Shown one piece after another: positions 19,313 through 27,999 of a stretch of DNA of 64,000 bases (the first letter of the stretch is position 1; every line of letters starts with the position of its first letter). The notes beneath the pieces are model-generated. The model was not told the DNA's origin. It saw only the letters and a list, made by a program, of their open reading frames with translations, and searched no databases. This DNA is from Meiothermus sp. GTDB taxonomy: Bacteria; Deinococcota; Deinococci; Deinococcales; Thermaceae. The position numbers and the translations under genes are program-made. The DNA is taken from the NCBI GenBank assembly GCA_026004095.1, contig BPIL01000011.1, forward strand, positions 62,001-126,000, written 5' to 3'.

Positions 19313-20236
19313 TCACTCCAGCCGCACCCTGGGATCAACCAGCCCGTACAGCACATCCGTCAGCATCTGAACTGCAACGGCGAAGAAGGCGATGAACAAG
19401 GTGATGGCTTGGACTAAAGGGAAGTCGGCATCCTGGATGGCGGTGTTGAGCAGGCTGCCCAGGCCGGGCCAGGCAAAGATGGTTTCGATATAAACCGATC
19501 CGCCGAGCAGGTAAGTGAACTGCACGCCCGCTACGCTCAAAAGAGGGATTGTCACGTTGGGCAGCACATGCTTTATAGCCACCCGATGCTCGCCCAGGCC
19601 CTTGGATCTGGCGGTGCGGATGTAATCGGCCCGGCGGGCTTCGTGGGCGGCGGCGCGGGTCAGTCGCAGCAGCTGGCCCATGCCACCAAAGCCCAGGGCG
19701 ATGGCCGGTAGTATCAGCGAGGCTGGGGTATCACGTCCAAACGAGGGCAGCCAGCCAAGCTGCACTGCGAAGAGCAGGATTAGCAACATTGCCAGCACGA
19801 AACTTGGGATGGTCTGCCCGGAAAAGGCCACCCAGTCGGCCAGGCGACCCGCCGGGCTCGAGGGGTAGAGCCCCGCCACCAACCCCAGGGGCACCGCGAC
19901 CAGTAAGGCGAAGAAGAGGGCGGCCAGGGCTAGCTCGAGGGTCGCCGGGAGCCTTTCCAGAATCAGCTCCAGGTTGGCCCGCTGGTTGCGCAGCGACTTG
20001 CCTAGATCGCCCCGCACCACCCCGCCCAGGTAGTCTCCGAACTGCACCAGCAGCGGTCGATCCAGGCCCATCTCGGCCCGGAAGGCCGCCCGTTGTTCGG
20101 CGCTGGCCTCCTTTGGCAGCATCAGCGAGACCGGGTCGCCCGAGAGCCGCACCAGAAAGAACACCAGAACCGAGGCCCCAACCAGGAGGAATAGCGACTG
20201 GGCGGTTCGTTTGACCAGGTAGCGGAACATTACCAA
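19313..20236 (-). CDS. Peptide/nickel-type ABC transporter permease (DppB/OppB-like)
   Basis: A 307-residue permease beginning MVMFRYLVKRTAQSLFLLVG. It has the DppB-type large periplasmic loop after the first span (DRPLLVQFGDYLGGVVRGDLG) and the EAA loop DYIRTARSKGLGEHRVAIKH. Six spans are predicted. It pairs with the DppC-like protein to form the membrane channel for oligopeptides or a related solute bound by the substrate-binding protein encoded upstream. It starts 11 nt after that gene. Substrate is not predictable from sequence alone. Confidence 0.9.
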   Translation of the reverse strand: MVMFRYLVKRTAQSLFLLVGASVLVFFLVRLSGDPVSLMLPKEASAEQRAAFRAEMGLDRPLLVQFGDYLGGVVRGDLGKSLRNQRANLELILERLPATLELALAALFFALLVAVPLGLVAGLYPSSPAGRLADWVAFSGQTIPSFVLAMLLILLFAVQLGWLPSFGRDTPASLILPAIALGFGGMGQLLRLTRAAAHEARRADYIRTARSKGLGEHRVAIKHVLPNVTIPLLSVAGVQFTYLLGGSVYIETIFAWPGLGSLLNTAIQDADFPLVQAITLFIAFFAVAVQMLTDVLYGLVDPRVRLE

Positions 20237-20247
20237 CGGGGCGGGGC

Positions 20248-21756
20248 TTACCTCACGCTAACGTTCTTCAGGTAGTACTCCTCCGCAGCCCGCGGCCGGT
20301 AGTTCTGCACGCGGACGTTCACCGCCTCGAATATCACCGGCTGGTACAGGTAAACGAAGGGGGGATCGTCGAACATGCGTCTCTGGATCTGGCGGTAGAG
20401 GCTGGCACGGGCGTTGCGATCGGTGGTGATGGCGGCCTGGGCAATCAAGCGGCTCAGGGTCTCATCCTCCCAGGTATTGTAAAAGGCGCCGGGGGTGAGG
20501 GCGCCGAGCAGGCGCGGCAGGGCCTCACCCACGGTGGATGACCAGCTATCCACGTACATCGGCCCCACCGCGCCGTAGCGCTCCTGGCTCCAGTAAGTGT
20601 TGGAGGTCTTGAACTCGAGGCTTACTTCCACGCCCACGCGGGCCAGATCGCGCTGGATGGCAAGGCAGACCTCGTTGATATTCACATAGTAATCGCTCGG
20701 ACAGCCCATGCTTATGGAAAAGCCTTTCTCAAAGCCCGCCTGCGCGAGCAGCCGCCTGGCTTGTTCCGGGTCGTACGGGTACGGCTGGATGCTGGGGTCG
20801 AACCCCAGGTTGCCCGGTAGGACGAAGCCGGAGACCAGGCGGGCCTCGTTGTTGAAGATGGATCGGACGATGGCGGGGCGGTTAATAGCGAGGTTGAGGG
20901 CGCGGCGCACCAGGACGTTCTCGAGGGGTGTGCCCTTACCGTTGCCCACGTTTTTGAAGGCTAGATAGAACACCCGGTCGTTGGGATAGCTGATCACCCG
21001 AACCCTGCTGCTGTTCTGGAGCTGACGGGTTAGCTCGGAGGTCAGGCGGTTGGCAATATCGATCTCACCGGTTCGCACCGCCGCGACGCGGGTGGTGGCA
21101 TCGGGGATCACGCGGAAAACTATGCGCTGGAGCTTTGGCAGGCCCGGCTCCCAGTAGTTGGGGTTGGCCTCGAGTACGATCCGGTCTGCGCTGCGGCTGA
21201 CGAAGCGGAAGGGGCCGGTGCCCACCGGTCGGGCCGCGAAACCGTCCAGGCCCACCTGCCGGATGTAGGAGGGCGGTACGACCGCCCAGAAGTTCGCCAG
21301 CGTGTTGAGGAAGAGCGCGTTCGGCTTGTCCAGAACCAGCGTGACCGTGGTGGGGTTGATAACCCTCACCTCCTTGACCACGCTATAGCTCTCCGCATAG
21401 TCGTTGGATTTGTCCTTGCCGGTCTCCCAGGTAGCAAGAACACTTTGGGCATCGAAGTTCTCGCCGTTATGGAATTTCACGCCTGTCCGCAGGGTAAAGG
21501 TGTACTCTTTGCCGTCCGGTGAGATCGTCCAGCGGGTTGCCAGCTCCGGCACAATCTCGCCAGCGTCGTTTACCCAGACCAGGGAGTTGTAGAGCTGCGA
21601 GGCCACGTTGCCCGCCGTGCGGTCGGCTGCGCGGGGCATGAAGAGGCTTTTGGGATCGTTGGCCAGCGCCACTGTGAGCTGTCCAGCAGGAGCCTGGGCA
21701 ACGGCTGGCAGGCTGGCGAGGGCCGCGACCAGGACGGCGATCCATCTTTTTGTCAT
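20248..21756 (-). CDS. Extracellular solute-binding protein family 5
   Basis: A 502-residue secreted binding protein of the DppA/OppA/NikA type. The signal peptide is MTKRWIAVLVAALASLPAVA, cut before QAPAGQLTV. The family block GTGPFRFVSRSADRIVLEAN followed by PNYW and the C-terminal PFVYLYQP are clear. The start is placed at 21756 because GGAGGTCAAAG precedes that ATG and the signal peptide begins there; an upstream ATG would add a charged tail. It is the first gene of the importer operon. Lacking a lipobox, it may be free or anchored another way. Confidence 0.9.
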   Translation of the reverse strand: MTKRWIAVLVAALASLPAVAQAPAGQLTVALANDPKSLFMPRAADRTAGNVASQLYNSLVWVNDAGEIVPELATRWTISPDGKEYTFTLRTGVKFHNGENFDAQSVLATWETGKDKSNDYAESYSVVKEVRVINPTTVTLVLDKPNALFLNTLANFWAVVPPSYIRQVGLDGFAARPVGTGPFRFVSRSADRIVLEANPNYWEPGLPKLQRIVFRVIPDATTRVAAVRTGEIDIANRLTSELTRQLQNSSRVRVISYPNDRVFYLAFKNVGNGKGTPLENVLVRRALNLAINRPAIVRSIFNNEARLVSGFVLPGNLGFDPSIQPYPYDPEQARRLLAQAGFEKGFSISMGCPSDYYVNINEVCLAIQRDLARVGVEVSLEFKTSNTYWSQERYGAVGPMYVDSWSSTVGEALPRLLGALTPGAFYNTWEDETLSRLIAQAAITTDRNARASLYRQIQRRMFDDPPFVYLYQPVIFEAVNVRVQNYRPRAAEEYYLKNVSVR

Positions 21757-22049
21757 CTTTGACCTCCGAATTTTTAGCAGCAACTTTACCTTCAGTAAGC
21801 TACGGAGACAGCTTCATGAAAGTGTCAATGGGCTGCAAGGTTACTTCCAGTCCCCTCTACACGCCAAAATGCAGCAAACCAGAACGAGACCGCGCCCTGG
21901 CCAGGTTGCCCTCGGCCCACCGGGGCTGAGCCTGCTGCAGAGTAAACAGCCATGGATACGATATTGCATGAAGCAGGGGCTCTCCTTTTACCCGAGAGAC
22001 CTGGGGAGCGGAGCTGTTGGGGGATTGGAGGCTCCGCTGGTTGCTTGGG
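21757..22049. other. Intergenic region upstream of the ABC importer operon
   Basis: This stretch holds the presumed promoter of the importer operon and then sequence that grades into the IS982-like remnant. I see no convincing gene. A short frame GLSFYPRDLG is a decayed piece of the IS protein, because it matches the minus-strand interior of the copy at 15.8 kb. Confidence 0.4.
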
Positions 22050-22236
22050 CTGACCCCCTGCCGCTGGCGGGATGGAGGGAATGGATGGGGAAGGTGCGGA
22101 ACTGGTTAGAGACCCGTTCGATTGCAGGTTTCCTAGCGCGGGTGAACCCGGTTCTGCTGGTGCAATCCGGAGTCGTCTCCTGCTCAGGATGGCGGGGGTG
22201 GAGGGGTAAGCTTAGGGTAGCAGTAGCACGCGAAGG
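22050..22236 (+). mobile_element. 3' end of an IS982-like element
   Basis: The plus strand reads WMGKVRNWLETRSIAGFLAR and VNPVLLVQSG and ends at GCAGTAGCACGCGAAGG (22220-22236), the right terminal sequence shared with the other copies. It matches the reverse complement of 15640-15780 closely. Only the 3' end remains and the reading frame is damaged. Confidence 0.6.
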
Positions 22237-22258
22237 TATTACATAGTATGATAGCTTC

Positions 22259-22477
22259 ATGCGAACCACCATCTATCTGCCCGACGAACTGGCCCGGATG
22301 GTTGAGGCCTACCTGAAGGAGCACCCCGAAACCAGCCTCTCGGCCCTGGTGCAGGAGTCGCTGGAGGCCAGGTTGCGGCGCAACCCGGCGGCCCTGCTGG
22401 GCCTGGCCGGGATCGTCGAGAAGGCCACCCGCACTGCCCGGGAGGGGGCCGAGGACTTCCACCGCCACGAACGATGA
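22259..22477 (+). CDS. VapB-type antitoxin, ribbon-helix-helix
   Basis: A 72-residue antitoxin. The N-terminus MRTTIYLPDELARMVEAYL is a ribbon-helix-helix DNA-binding domain; the C-terminal part (VEKATRTAREGAEDFHRHER) is the toxin-binding tail. The stop overlaps the PIN toxin start by 4 bp (ATGA), giving the translational coupling usual for vapBC. It starts only 22 nt after the IS end at 22236, so the promoter may lie partly in IS sequence. Such proteins repress their own operon as a complex with the toxin. Confidence 0.87.
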   Translation: MRTTIYLPDELARMVEAYLKEHPETSLSALVQESLEARLRRNPAALLGLAGIVEKATRTAREGAEDFHRHER

Positions 22478-22893
22478 ACACGACCCCGCAGAGGCTGGTT
22501 CTAGACGCGGGGCCGCTGATCGCGCTCTTCCACGCTGCTGACCCCGACCACGAGGCGGCGGTGCGCGGATTCCGTGCGCTGGCTGAGGGGAATAGTCGCC
22601 TGATCACCCCCCTGCCAGTGGTGTTCGAGGTGTACAAGTGGCTGCTCTTCGAGGGGGGTGCGGCGGTAGCCCGGCGGGCCCTGGAGCGAATGGTGGAGGC
22701 GTTGGAGGTTGTTCCGCTCAGGTTGGAAGACCTCGAGGCCATCCAAATCCTGCTGGCCTCGAGGCCGGAGTGGAGGGGTACCCTGGAGGATGCCAGCGTG
22801 GTGCTCCTGGTTTTGCGGTTCAAAGCTCCAGCGTGGACGCTGAACTACCGCGACCTGGGGGTGTTCAGGGAGCTTAGCTTCTGGACAGGCTGA
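22474..22893 (+). CDS. VapC-type PIN-domain toxin
   Basis: A 139-residue PIN nuclease. The acidic triad is seen as LDAGPLIALF (first Asp), FEVYKWLL (Glu) and EDASVVLLVLRF (Asp), with the closing LNYRDLGVF strand. VapC proteins cleave tRNA or rRNA and are held inactive by VapB. All key acidic residues are present, so the toxin is probably functional. It overlaps the antitoxin by 4 bp; the following gene is an IS5 fragment on the other strand. Confidence 0.88.
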   Translation: MNTTPQRLVLDAGPLIALFHAADPDHEAAVRGFRALAEGNSRLITPLPVVFEVYKWLLFEGGAAVARRALERMVEALEVVPLRLEDLEAIQILLASRPEWRGTLEDASVVLLVLRFKAPAWTLNYRDLGVFRELSFWTG

Positions 22894-22909
22894 AGACTTG
22901 TGCTCCTCG

Positions 22910-23125
22910 CTACCCATTAGCGGCTGGATGCGCGCAAAGCGGCAAATTGACCCTCCCACGGCTAAAGTCCCGGAGGCGATGGGGGAAGGCGGAGGGCTGG
23001 GGCATCAGGGGTTCCAGAATGGCCCATTCCTGGTCGGTCAGATCGCTGGGGTACTGGGGTAGCGGCTTTATCTGAGTTCCATGCGCGACTATAGCGTGAG
23101 GGAGGCTATTAAGACAGTCTCTCAC
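22910..23125 (-). pseudogene. IS5-family transposase N-terminal fragment
   Basis: The minus strand reads YPSDLTDQEWAILEPLMPQP, the N-terminal block of IS5-type transposases (compare [17 protein letters not shown] in the intact copy at 31019), and then breaks off after about 50 residues. The IS end GAGACTGTCTTAAT lies near 23108-23121. Only the left part of the element is left. Confidence 0.7.
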
Positions 23126-23302
23126 AGGTCAACAGTTCCTCGGAGCAGGAGCTAATAACGTGTGTTTATGCAAGGCGTGCGGGAGGTGCAAGTTTTGTGT
23201 TGAGTAAGCCGAGCTCTGCTGCTGCCAAATAGAACTGCTACGGGGGATCAGACTAAAAGGGCTTGCCTATGTTTTCCGCGGTAGCTACAACACAGGGTTG
23301 TA

Positions 23303-24073
23303 CTAAATTGCCGTCCAGCCTCCATCTACATAAAACTCCGCTCCGGTACAGAAGGCTGCATCGTCAGAGGCTAAAAAAGCAACCATAGCAGCAATTTCTT
23401 CGGGCTTACCCAGACGACCCATAGGTGTCATACCCAGGATAGTACTCATCATTTGCTGCATGGCTGGGTCGCTAGAATCTTTGACCTGTGAAATCATGGG
23501 GGTGTCGATAAAACCTGGATGAACTGAGTTGACGCGAATGTTTTCTTTAGCATAACGCACGGCTGCGTTTTTGGTCATCAGCCGCACTGCGCCTTTAGCC
23601 GCGTGATATGCTATAGATCCGCCAAACCCGCCTACGGTGCCAAAAATGGAAGATATATTGATGATACTACCTCCACCCGAGGCTCGCATCTGAGGTATGG
23701 TGTATTTCATACCTAGCCACACCCCGACTTGATTGATAGCAATGGTTCGATTGAATCCATCTAGAGTTTCTTGTTCTACATCGGGGAGCGTTCCGATCCC
23801 TGCGTTGTTGACCAGAATGTGAATGGCTCCAAAGCGCTCAACCGCACTTCTAACTACCCGTTCCCAGTTGGCTTCGTCGCTTACATCCAAATATGCGTAT
23901 GCAGCTTCCCCGCCACGGTCAAGAATCAACTGGGCCATGGCCTCGCCCTCTGCAGACAACACATCTGTAAGTAAAACTTTGACACCCTCGTCAGCTAAGC
24001 GCTGGGCTGTTGCTGCGCCAATACCCCGGGCTGCACCTGTTACGATCGCTACCTTTTGACGAAGGCCTCTCAT
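23303..24073 (-). CDS. Short-chain dehydrogenase/reductase (SDR)
   Basis: A 256-residue classical SDR. The NAD(P)-binding motif is TGAARGIG, followed by NNAGIG, the catalytic Ser in INISSIFGTVGG and the YHAAK Tyr-Lys pair; the C-terminus ends with GAEFYVDGGWTAI, typical of 3-oxoacyl-ACP reductase, glucose dehydrogenase and hydroxysteroid-type enzymes. An Asp after the second strand (LLTDVLSAEG) favours NAD over NADP. Base composition is visibly more AT-rich than its neighbours, and it stands alone between IS remnants, so it was probably acquired. Substrate unknown. Confidence 0.88.
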   Translation of the reverse strand: MRGLRQKVAIVTGAARGIGAATAQRLADEGVKVLLTDVLSAEGEAMAQLILDRGGEAAYAYLDVSDEANWERVVRSAVERFGAIHILVNNAGIGTLPDVEQETLDGFNRTIAINQVGVWLGMKYTIPQMRASGGGSIINISSIFGTVGGFGGSIAYHAAKGAVRLMTKNAAVRYAKENIRVNSVHPGFIDTPMISQVKDSSDPAMQQMMSTILGMTPMGRLGKPEEIAAMVAFLASDDAAFCTGAEFYVDGGWTAI

Positions 24074-24159
24074 AATTTATCTCCTGAAGCAACTTTATTC
24101 TACAGGGTGCTAGGGGTTTTATTCCATTCTAAAGTTACCCCAGGGTGCATCTCAGAGTC

Positions 24160-24857
24160 TCCGCACCAGGAAAGCCTCCCAGCGCAGGGTATCGAAGGCC
24201 ACAAGCGGCCTGGAACTACAGGGCTGGGCGCGGTGGGCAGCGGTGCGTGAGGCCCCCTGCCCTGAACCAATCGGCCAGCCCCTCGCCCGGTAGGCGGGAT
24301 GGTGCATCCGCTCCACTGTGGTCAGGAAAGGACAGCAGGTTCGCAGCCAGGCCGCCGCATCGATCTAACCGCTGAGCCACAAGGCCCGCTCTTGCTCGCG
24401 CTCTGCTTCCGACCGGCCCAGTTGCTGCATGACCAGACCGCTCCGTCCGATACCCCTATCAGCCGAGGTCATCACCCCCGCCAGGCGGGTACGGGCCCTG
24501 GGGTGGTGGGCTTGGATAGACCTGGATCCTGCCGGGCTCGCGTCCAGGCCGAAAGCCTGAACCAGCTCCATCAGGCGTTCCGGCGCCCAGGGGGTGTACC
24601 CGCTACTTGCATCCAGCCGGCAGCTATGTTCCCGTCCGATCTCGTCTCGCAGCCGCTGTACGCCGGTCTGGATTCTTCCCCACGGGCTCTGCACCTCGAC
24701 CACCGAATCCCCACCTTCCGCCAACCCGGCGGTATCTCCAGAGGGGGGAAAGCGCCTGGGTCTTTTCGGCCAGGCCGACGCCGGGTGCCAGGTTCTGTTC
24801 CAGGTCTTTCAGGTAGCGTTCAAAGGCATGCTGGGTTTTGGCTTTCCAGTCTTTCAT
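24160..24857 (-). pseudogene. ISKra4-like transposase remnant
   Basis: In shifted minus-strand frames one reads MKDWKAKTQHAFERYLKDLE, then VVEVQSPWGRIQTGVQRLRD, and at the 3' end PAYRARGWPIGSG followed by a damaged tail. The motif YRxxGWPIGSG is typical of ISKra4-type transposases. Several frameshifts are present and no intact frame exceeds 120 codons. The family call is moderate. Confidence 0.5.
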
Positions 24858-25025
24858 GCCCTATTCTGGCATACAGATTTTTGGAGATGCGCCCCGCAGT
24901 CAAAGGTGAAGGATTCAAGCCGATCGAAGGGAGTAAAAAAGTATTTCGTTAGTATCGTTTAGGCTTGTCAAAGTGAACGATACTACCAAAATGCGTATGA
25001 TATGAAATCCTTTTGATTCATTCCC

Positions 25026-25586
25026 CTAACATCCCCCCGGCCACCAGTGAAATAGGGTGTAGCTCTGGATAAGCGCGGGCTGGGTTTGTAGGTAAGCGCA
25101 CCGGGCTTCCACCTTGGCCCACAGCTCCTCTTCATCCTGCACCTGCCCATTGGCCACGACCGCGTCAATGAGCCCCCAGGTTCGTTCTACCGGCTGCAAC
25201 TCGGGCGAGTAGGGTGGCAGATAACACAGCCCCAGGCCCTTGGCTGGCTCCACCCGCCCCGAGGTGTGCCAGCCAGCCTGATCCAGCACCACCAGTACCA
25301 GCTTGCCCGCCCCCGCCCCCCGTAGCCGGGCAAAGGCCTCCAACACCAACTGGAACCCCTCCACCGAGACCGAGGGCAGCAGCCAGTACTCGCTTTCCCC
25401 CGTACCCGGTCTTATGAAGGCGTACACATACAGCCAGCGATAGCGGGGCCGCTCCTGCGCTAGCGGCGTCCTCCCTCGCAAGGCCCATACCCGTCGGCGG
25501 ATGGGCTTCAGCCCTATTCGGTGCTCATCAAAGCCCCACACCTCCAACTCCAGTTCAGGAAAGAGCAACCTGAACAGGAAAACCAT
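25026..25586 (-). CDS. IS630 transposase, catalytic part (orfB)
   Basis: 186 codons with the DDE catalytic core: Asp in VWGFDEHRIGLKP, Asp in VLVVLDQAGWH and Glu in PELQPVERTWGLID. All three catalytic residues are present. The frame is open upstream through the A-rich slip site, and the apparent ATG at 25586 has no good ribosome site, so expression is probably by -1 frameshifting from orfA. Confidence 0.85.
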   Translation of the reverse strand: MVFLFRLLFPELELEVWGFDEHRIGLKPIRRRVWALRGRTPLAQERPRYRWLYVYAFIRPGTGESEYWLLPSVSVEGFQLVLEAFARLRGAGAGKLVLVVLDQAGWHTSGRVEPAKGLGLCYLPPYSPELQPVERTWGLIDAVVANGQVQDEEELWAKVEARCAYLQTQPALIQSYTLFHWWPGGC

Positions 25587-26098
25587 CAGAAAGAGCTTTT
25601 TTTGAAAGCCTCCTGCCGCTTCGCATCCGCCTCCCGGTGGCGCGGCCGGGGGCGCAGCGGGGCCAGGCCCAGGCGACGCATCCAGTACCAGGCCCGCCGC
25701 CCATCCACCGGACGTCCCAGCCTTTCAGCCAGCCACTCCGCAGCGTTGCGAATGCTCCAAAGCCCGTCCCTGGGATGGGGCTGGAGGAGGGCCTGGCGGA
25801 AGCCCTCCTGGAGTTCGGGCGGTACGAGGGGGGCCCGGCCTTTGTTCTCGTGCCGCAGATTCTTCATGGGCAGGCCCTGATTGTAGCGGTGGATTACCTG
25901 ACGCACCCAGCGATCGGTATAGCCCAGATTCCTGGCTACCTCGGGGATGCTCTGACCCCTGGCCAGCAGCCAGAGAGCGTGCCAGCGGGCGCGTTCGGTG
26001 TGGTCTTGGGACTCCCGGTAGAGGGCGTGGAGGTTATCCGGATGGTGTCGCAGTTGGAGTTCCAACCGGGGGCGGCGCTGATGTTGGGCCAGTTGCAT
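25586..26098 (-). CDS. IS630 transposase, N-terminal part (orfA)
   Basis: 170 codons carrying the helix-turn-helix region (LARGQSIPEVARNLGYTDRW followed by VRQVIHRYN) and the second DNA-binding domain with LGRPVDGRRAWYWMRRLGL. It ends KRQEAFKKSSF at a stop that lies just after a run of seven adenines in the mRNA. A -1 slip on that run leads directly into orfB and gives EAFKKKLFLMVF, so a full-length protein of about 356 residues can be made. The alternative, a decay mutation, cannot be excluded. Confidence 0.85.
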   Translation of the reverse strand: MQLAQHQRRPRLELQLRHHPDNLHALYRESQDHTERARWHALWLLARGQSIPEVARNLGYTDRWVRQVIHRYNQGLPMKNLRHENKGRAPLVPPELQEGFRQALLQPHPRDGLWSIRNAAEWLAERLGRPVDGRRAWYWMRRLGLAPLRPRPRHREADAKRQEAFKKSSF

Positions 26099-26229
26099 GG
26101 CTCCATTTTAGTGGAAAGAGTCTTGAAGATTTCTTATAAGTTGCAGGGGCGGTTCCCTGGGGAGGTTTAGCGCCCGCAATATAGCTTGCACCTCTCGAGC
26201 AACCTATTCCAGCACGAGTTCAGATAATA

Positions 26230-26255
26230 TTTCACATAAGTAAAATTATGCGAAA
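26230..26255. repeat. Dyad site upstream of the tyrosine recombinase
   Basis: TTTCACATAA and TTATGCGAAA form an inverted pair with a 6-bp centre (GTAAAA), 18 bp before the recombinase ATG. The 10-6-10 layout is like a core recombination site for tyrosine recombinases (dif-type sites are 11-6-11). A related dyad occurs just after the gene at 27328-27351. It could also be an operator of the gene. Confidence 0.5.
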
Positions 26256-26272
26256 TTTGGTAGACTGTCCAC

Positions 26273-27307
26273 ATGCTGGTCTCCCTATCCAACTGGCGGG
26301 ATCCCAAGAAGCGCCGGGTGGCCGCCCTCCGGGCTTTGCAAACCCGCGACGAAGAAAGCCTGCTCGAGCTCCACCGCACCTATCTGGCCCTTAAAGGACG
26401 CCGGCGCGCCCGGCTCAGCCCCCACACGCTGGCCACCTACGAGACCGGGATCCGCGAGTTTCTGGCCTGGGCCTGGCCGCCCGAGACCGCCGGGCCCCGG
26501 ATGCCGCTGTGGACGGTGGGCTCGGACGAGGTGGACATCTGGCTGCACACCCTCGAGACCGAGGGCAGCCAGCTAGCAGCCCCCGAGCGCCGCCGTCCCC
26601 TGCGCCCGGCCAGCCTGGCCGTCCGGCTGGCCGCCGTGCGGAGTTTCTACCGGGCGCTGCACTGGGCGGGGGTGGCGGCCGTGCCCGACACCCCCTCTCC
26701 CACCGACCCCACCCCGGCCCACGAGCGCCGCCCAGCCCTGCCGGCCCGGCTATACGCCAGGCTGCTGGCCCATCTTTCCGGTGAGGACGAGGTGTCCAGG
26801 CGCGATCACCTGGCCGCCCGGCTGATGGGCGAGGCCGGGCTGCGGCTTTCCGAGGTGGTGGCCCTGGACGTGGGGCATGTGCTCTTTGAGGAGGGTCTGC
26901 TCGAGGTGCGGCGGGGCAAGGGCGGCAAAGGCCGCAGCGTGCCCCTTGGCAGAAGCCTGCTGCGGGAGCTCGAGGCCTGGTTGAAGCTGCGGCAGCTCCA
27001 CGCCCGCGCAGGCGAGCCCGCCCTCCTGATCAACCTGGGCGGGCGCAAGGCCCATGGGCGGCGGATGAGCGCCCGGAACCTGCAGCTCCGCTTTGCCGGG
27101 CATTACCGGGCGCTGGGCTTCCCGGCCCGCTACCGCGGGGTGCACCTGCTCCGCCACACCGCCGGCACCCGCTACTACCAGGGCCTGCGGGATCTTTACG
27201 CCGTGGCCACCCTCTTGGGCCACACCGATGTGAACACCAGCGCCATCTACGCCAAGATGGATCGGGAGGAACTGCAGCGGCGGGTGGAGGGGCTCGAGGC
27301 GGGATGA
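26273..27307 (+). CDS. Tyrosine recombinase / integrase (XerC/D-like)
   Basis: A 344-residue site-specific recombinase. The N-terminal SAM-like core-binding domain covers about residues 25-150. The catalytic domain shows Arg in GEAGLRLSEV, Lys in RRGKGGKGR, HLLRHTAG (His-x-x-Arg), GHTDVNTSAIYAKM (His and the nucleophilic Tyr). All six catalytic positions are present, so it should be active. It is not an obvious housekeeping XerC/D and no phage genes adjoin. Dyad sequences flank both ends of the gene. The Arg/Ala-rich composition fits the host. Confidence 0.9.
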   Translation: MLVSLSNWRDPKKRRVAALRALQTRDEESLLELHRTYLALKGRRRARLSPHTLATYETGIREFLAWAWPPETAGPRMPLWTVGSDEVDIWLHTLETEGSQLAAPERRRPLRPASLAVRLAAVRSFYRALHWAGVAAVPDTPSPTDPTPAHERRPALPARLYARLLAHLSGEDEVSRRDHLAARLMGEAGLRLSEVVALDVGHVLFEEGLLEVRRGKGGKGRSVPLGRSLLRELEAWLKLRQLHARAGEPALLINLGGRKAHGRRMSARNLQLRFAGHYRALGFPARYRGVHLLRHTAGTRYYQGLRDLYAVATLLGHTDVNTSAIYAKMDREELQRRVEGLEAG

Positions 27308-27327
27308 TGTTGTGGTCTTGTTTATTT

Positions 27328-27351
27328 TTTCACGATAAAAACTACGTGAAA
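27328..27351. repeat. Dyad site downstream of the tyrosine recombinase
   Basis: TTTCACG and CGTGAAA form a perfect 7-bp inverted pair with 10 bp between (ATAAAAACTA), 21 bp after the recombinase stop. The outer TTTCAC...GAAA and the A-rich centre resemble the upstream site at 26230-26255. It also lies in the promoter region of the PIN-domain gene, so an operator role is possible. Confidence 0.45.
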
Positions 27352-27383
27352 CAATTATTTGATTGAGTTACTACAATATTTTC

Positions 27384-27998
27384 ATGCATCTTCCTCTACC
27401 CCGTATCCTCTTTCTGGACGCTTGCGTGCTTTATCCAGCCCAAACCCGAGATATTTTCATGGCCTTAGCCTTGGAAGGATGGCTTCGACTCAAATGGAGC
27501 CAGCAAGTGCAGGAGGAGTGGATTCGAAACTTCCTCAAGAACAAATCCTCAAAACTAAAACCAGAGCAGGTAGAGCGTGTCAAAGCAGTCCCGCAAACAA
27601 TGTTGGCTGCGCTCGAGTCTCAAGAACCCCTGGTGCAGGGTTACGAGGCTATCCTCGAGCAAATAGATCTTCCTGATAAGAACGACCGTCATGTGGTGGC
27701 CGCAGCCTTTTGGGGAGGTGCGGAGGCCATACTGACATATAACAACAAGGATTTCCCTGAAGAGATACTGGGCTCCTGGGACTTAACAGTCATTCACCCG
27801 GATGATTACCTGTGCGAGCTTGCAGGAGATTGTATCCGTCAGACTTCTATGCCCGGCACCCTGCTAGAAATTCTCAAAAAGCAACGCTCCAAGCTCAAAA
27901 ACCCACCGTTGGATGTGGAGGCTTTTCTCGATTCCCTCAGCAAGGCAGGCTTAAAAGAGCTTGCAAGGATTCTGGCTCCATACCGGCAGCACCTTTAG
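27384..27998 (+). CDS. PIN-domain toxin (VapC50-like), long form
   Basis: A 204-residue protein with a PIN domain (ILFLDACVLYPAQTRDIFMA; Glu in VQEEWIRNFL; NDRHVVAAAFWGGAEAILTY with further acidic residues) and a helical C-terminal extension of about 65 residues. This layout fits the VapC50 type, whose partner is an excisionase-type DNA-binding protein. Here the antitoxin gene follows the toxin gene, reversed from vapBC order. The first in-frame start is a TTG at 27363; the ATG at 27384 fits better because MHLPLPRILFLDAC begins the domain. Codon use is more AT-rich than in the neighbours. Confidence 0.82.
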   Translation: MHLPLPRILFLDACVLYPAQTRDIFMALALEGWLRLKWSQQVQEEWIRNFLKNKSSKLKPEQVERVKAVPQTMLAALESQEPLVQGYEAILEQIDLPDKNDRHVVAAAFWGGAEAILTYNNKDFPEEILGSWDLTVIHPDDYLCELAGDCIRQTSMPGTLLEILKKQRSKLKNPPLDVEAFLDSLSKAGLKELARILAPYRQHL

Positions 27999-27999
27999 C

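Larger units (their letters stand above)
25003..26136 (-). mobile_element. IS630-family insertion sequence
   Basis: Two overlapping minus-strand frames (orfA, orfB) together encode an IS630-type transposase. Sequences outside the genes are related as imperfect inverted repeats: GAAATCCTTTTGATTCATTC near 25004 and, on the other strand, GAAATCTTCAAGACTCTTTC near 26135, each followed by a CTAA block. TA dinucleotides flank both ends, the IS630 target. End points are approximate to a few bases. It may still be active if the frameshift works. Confidence 0.75.
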
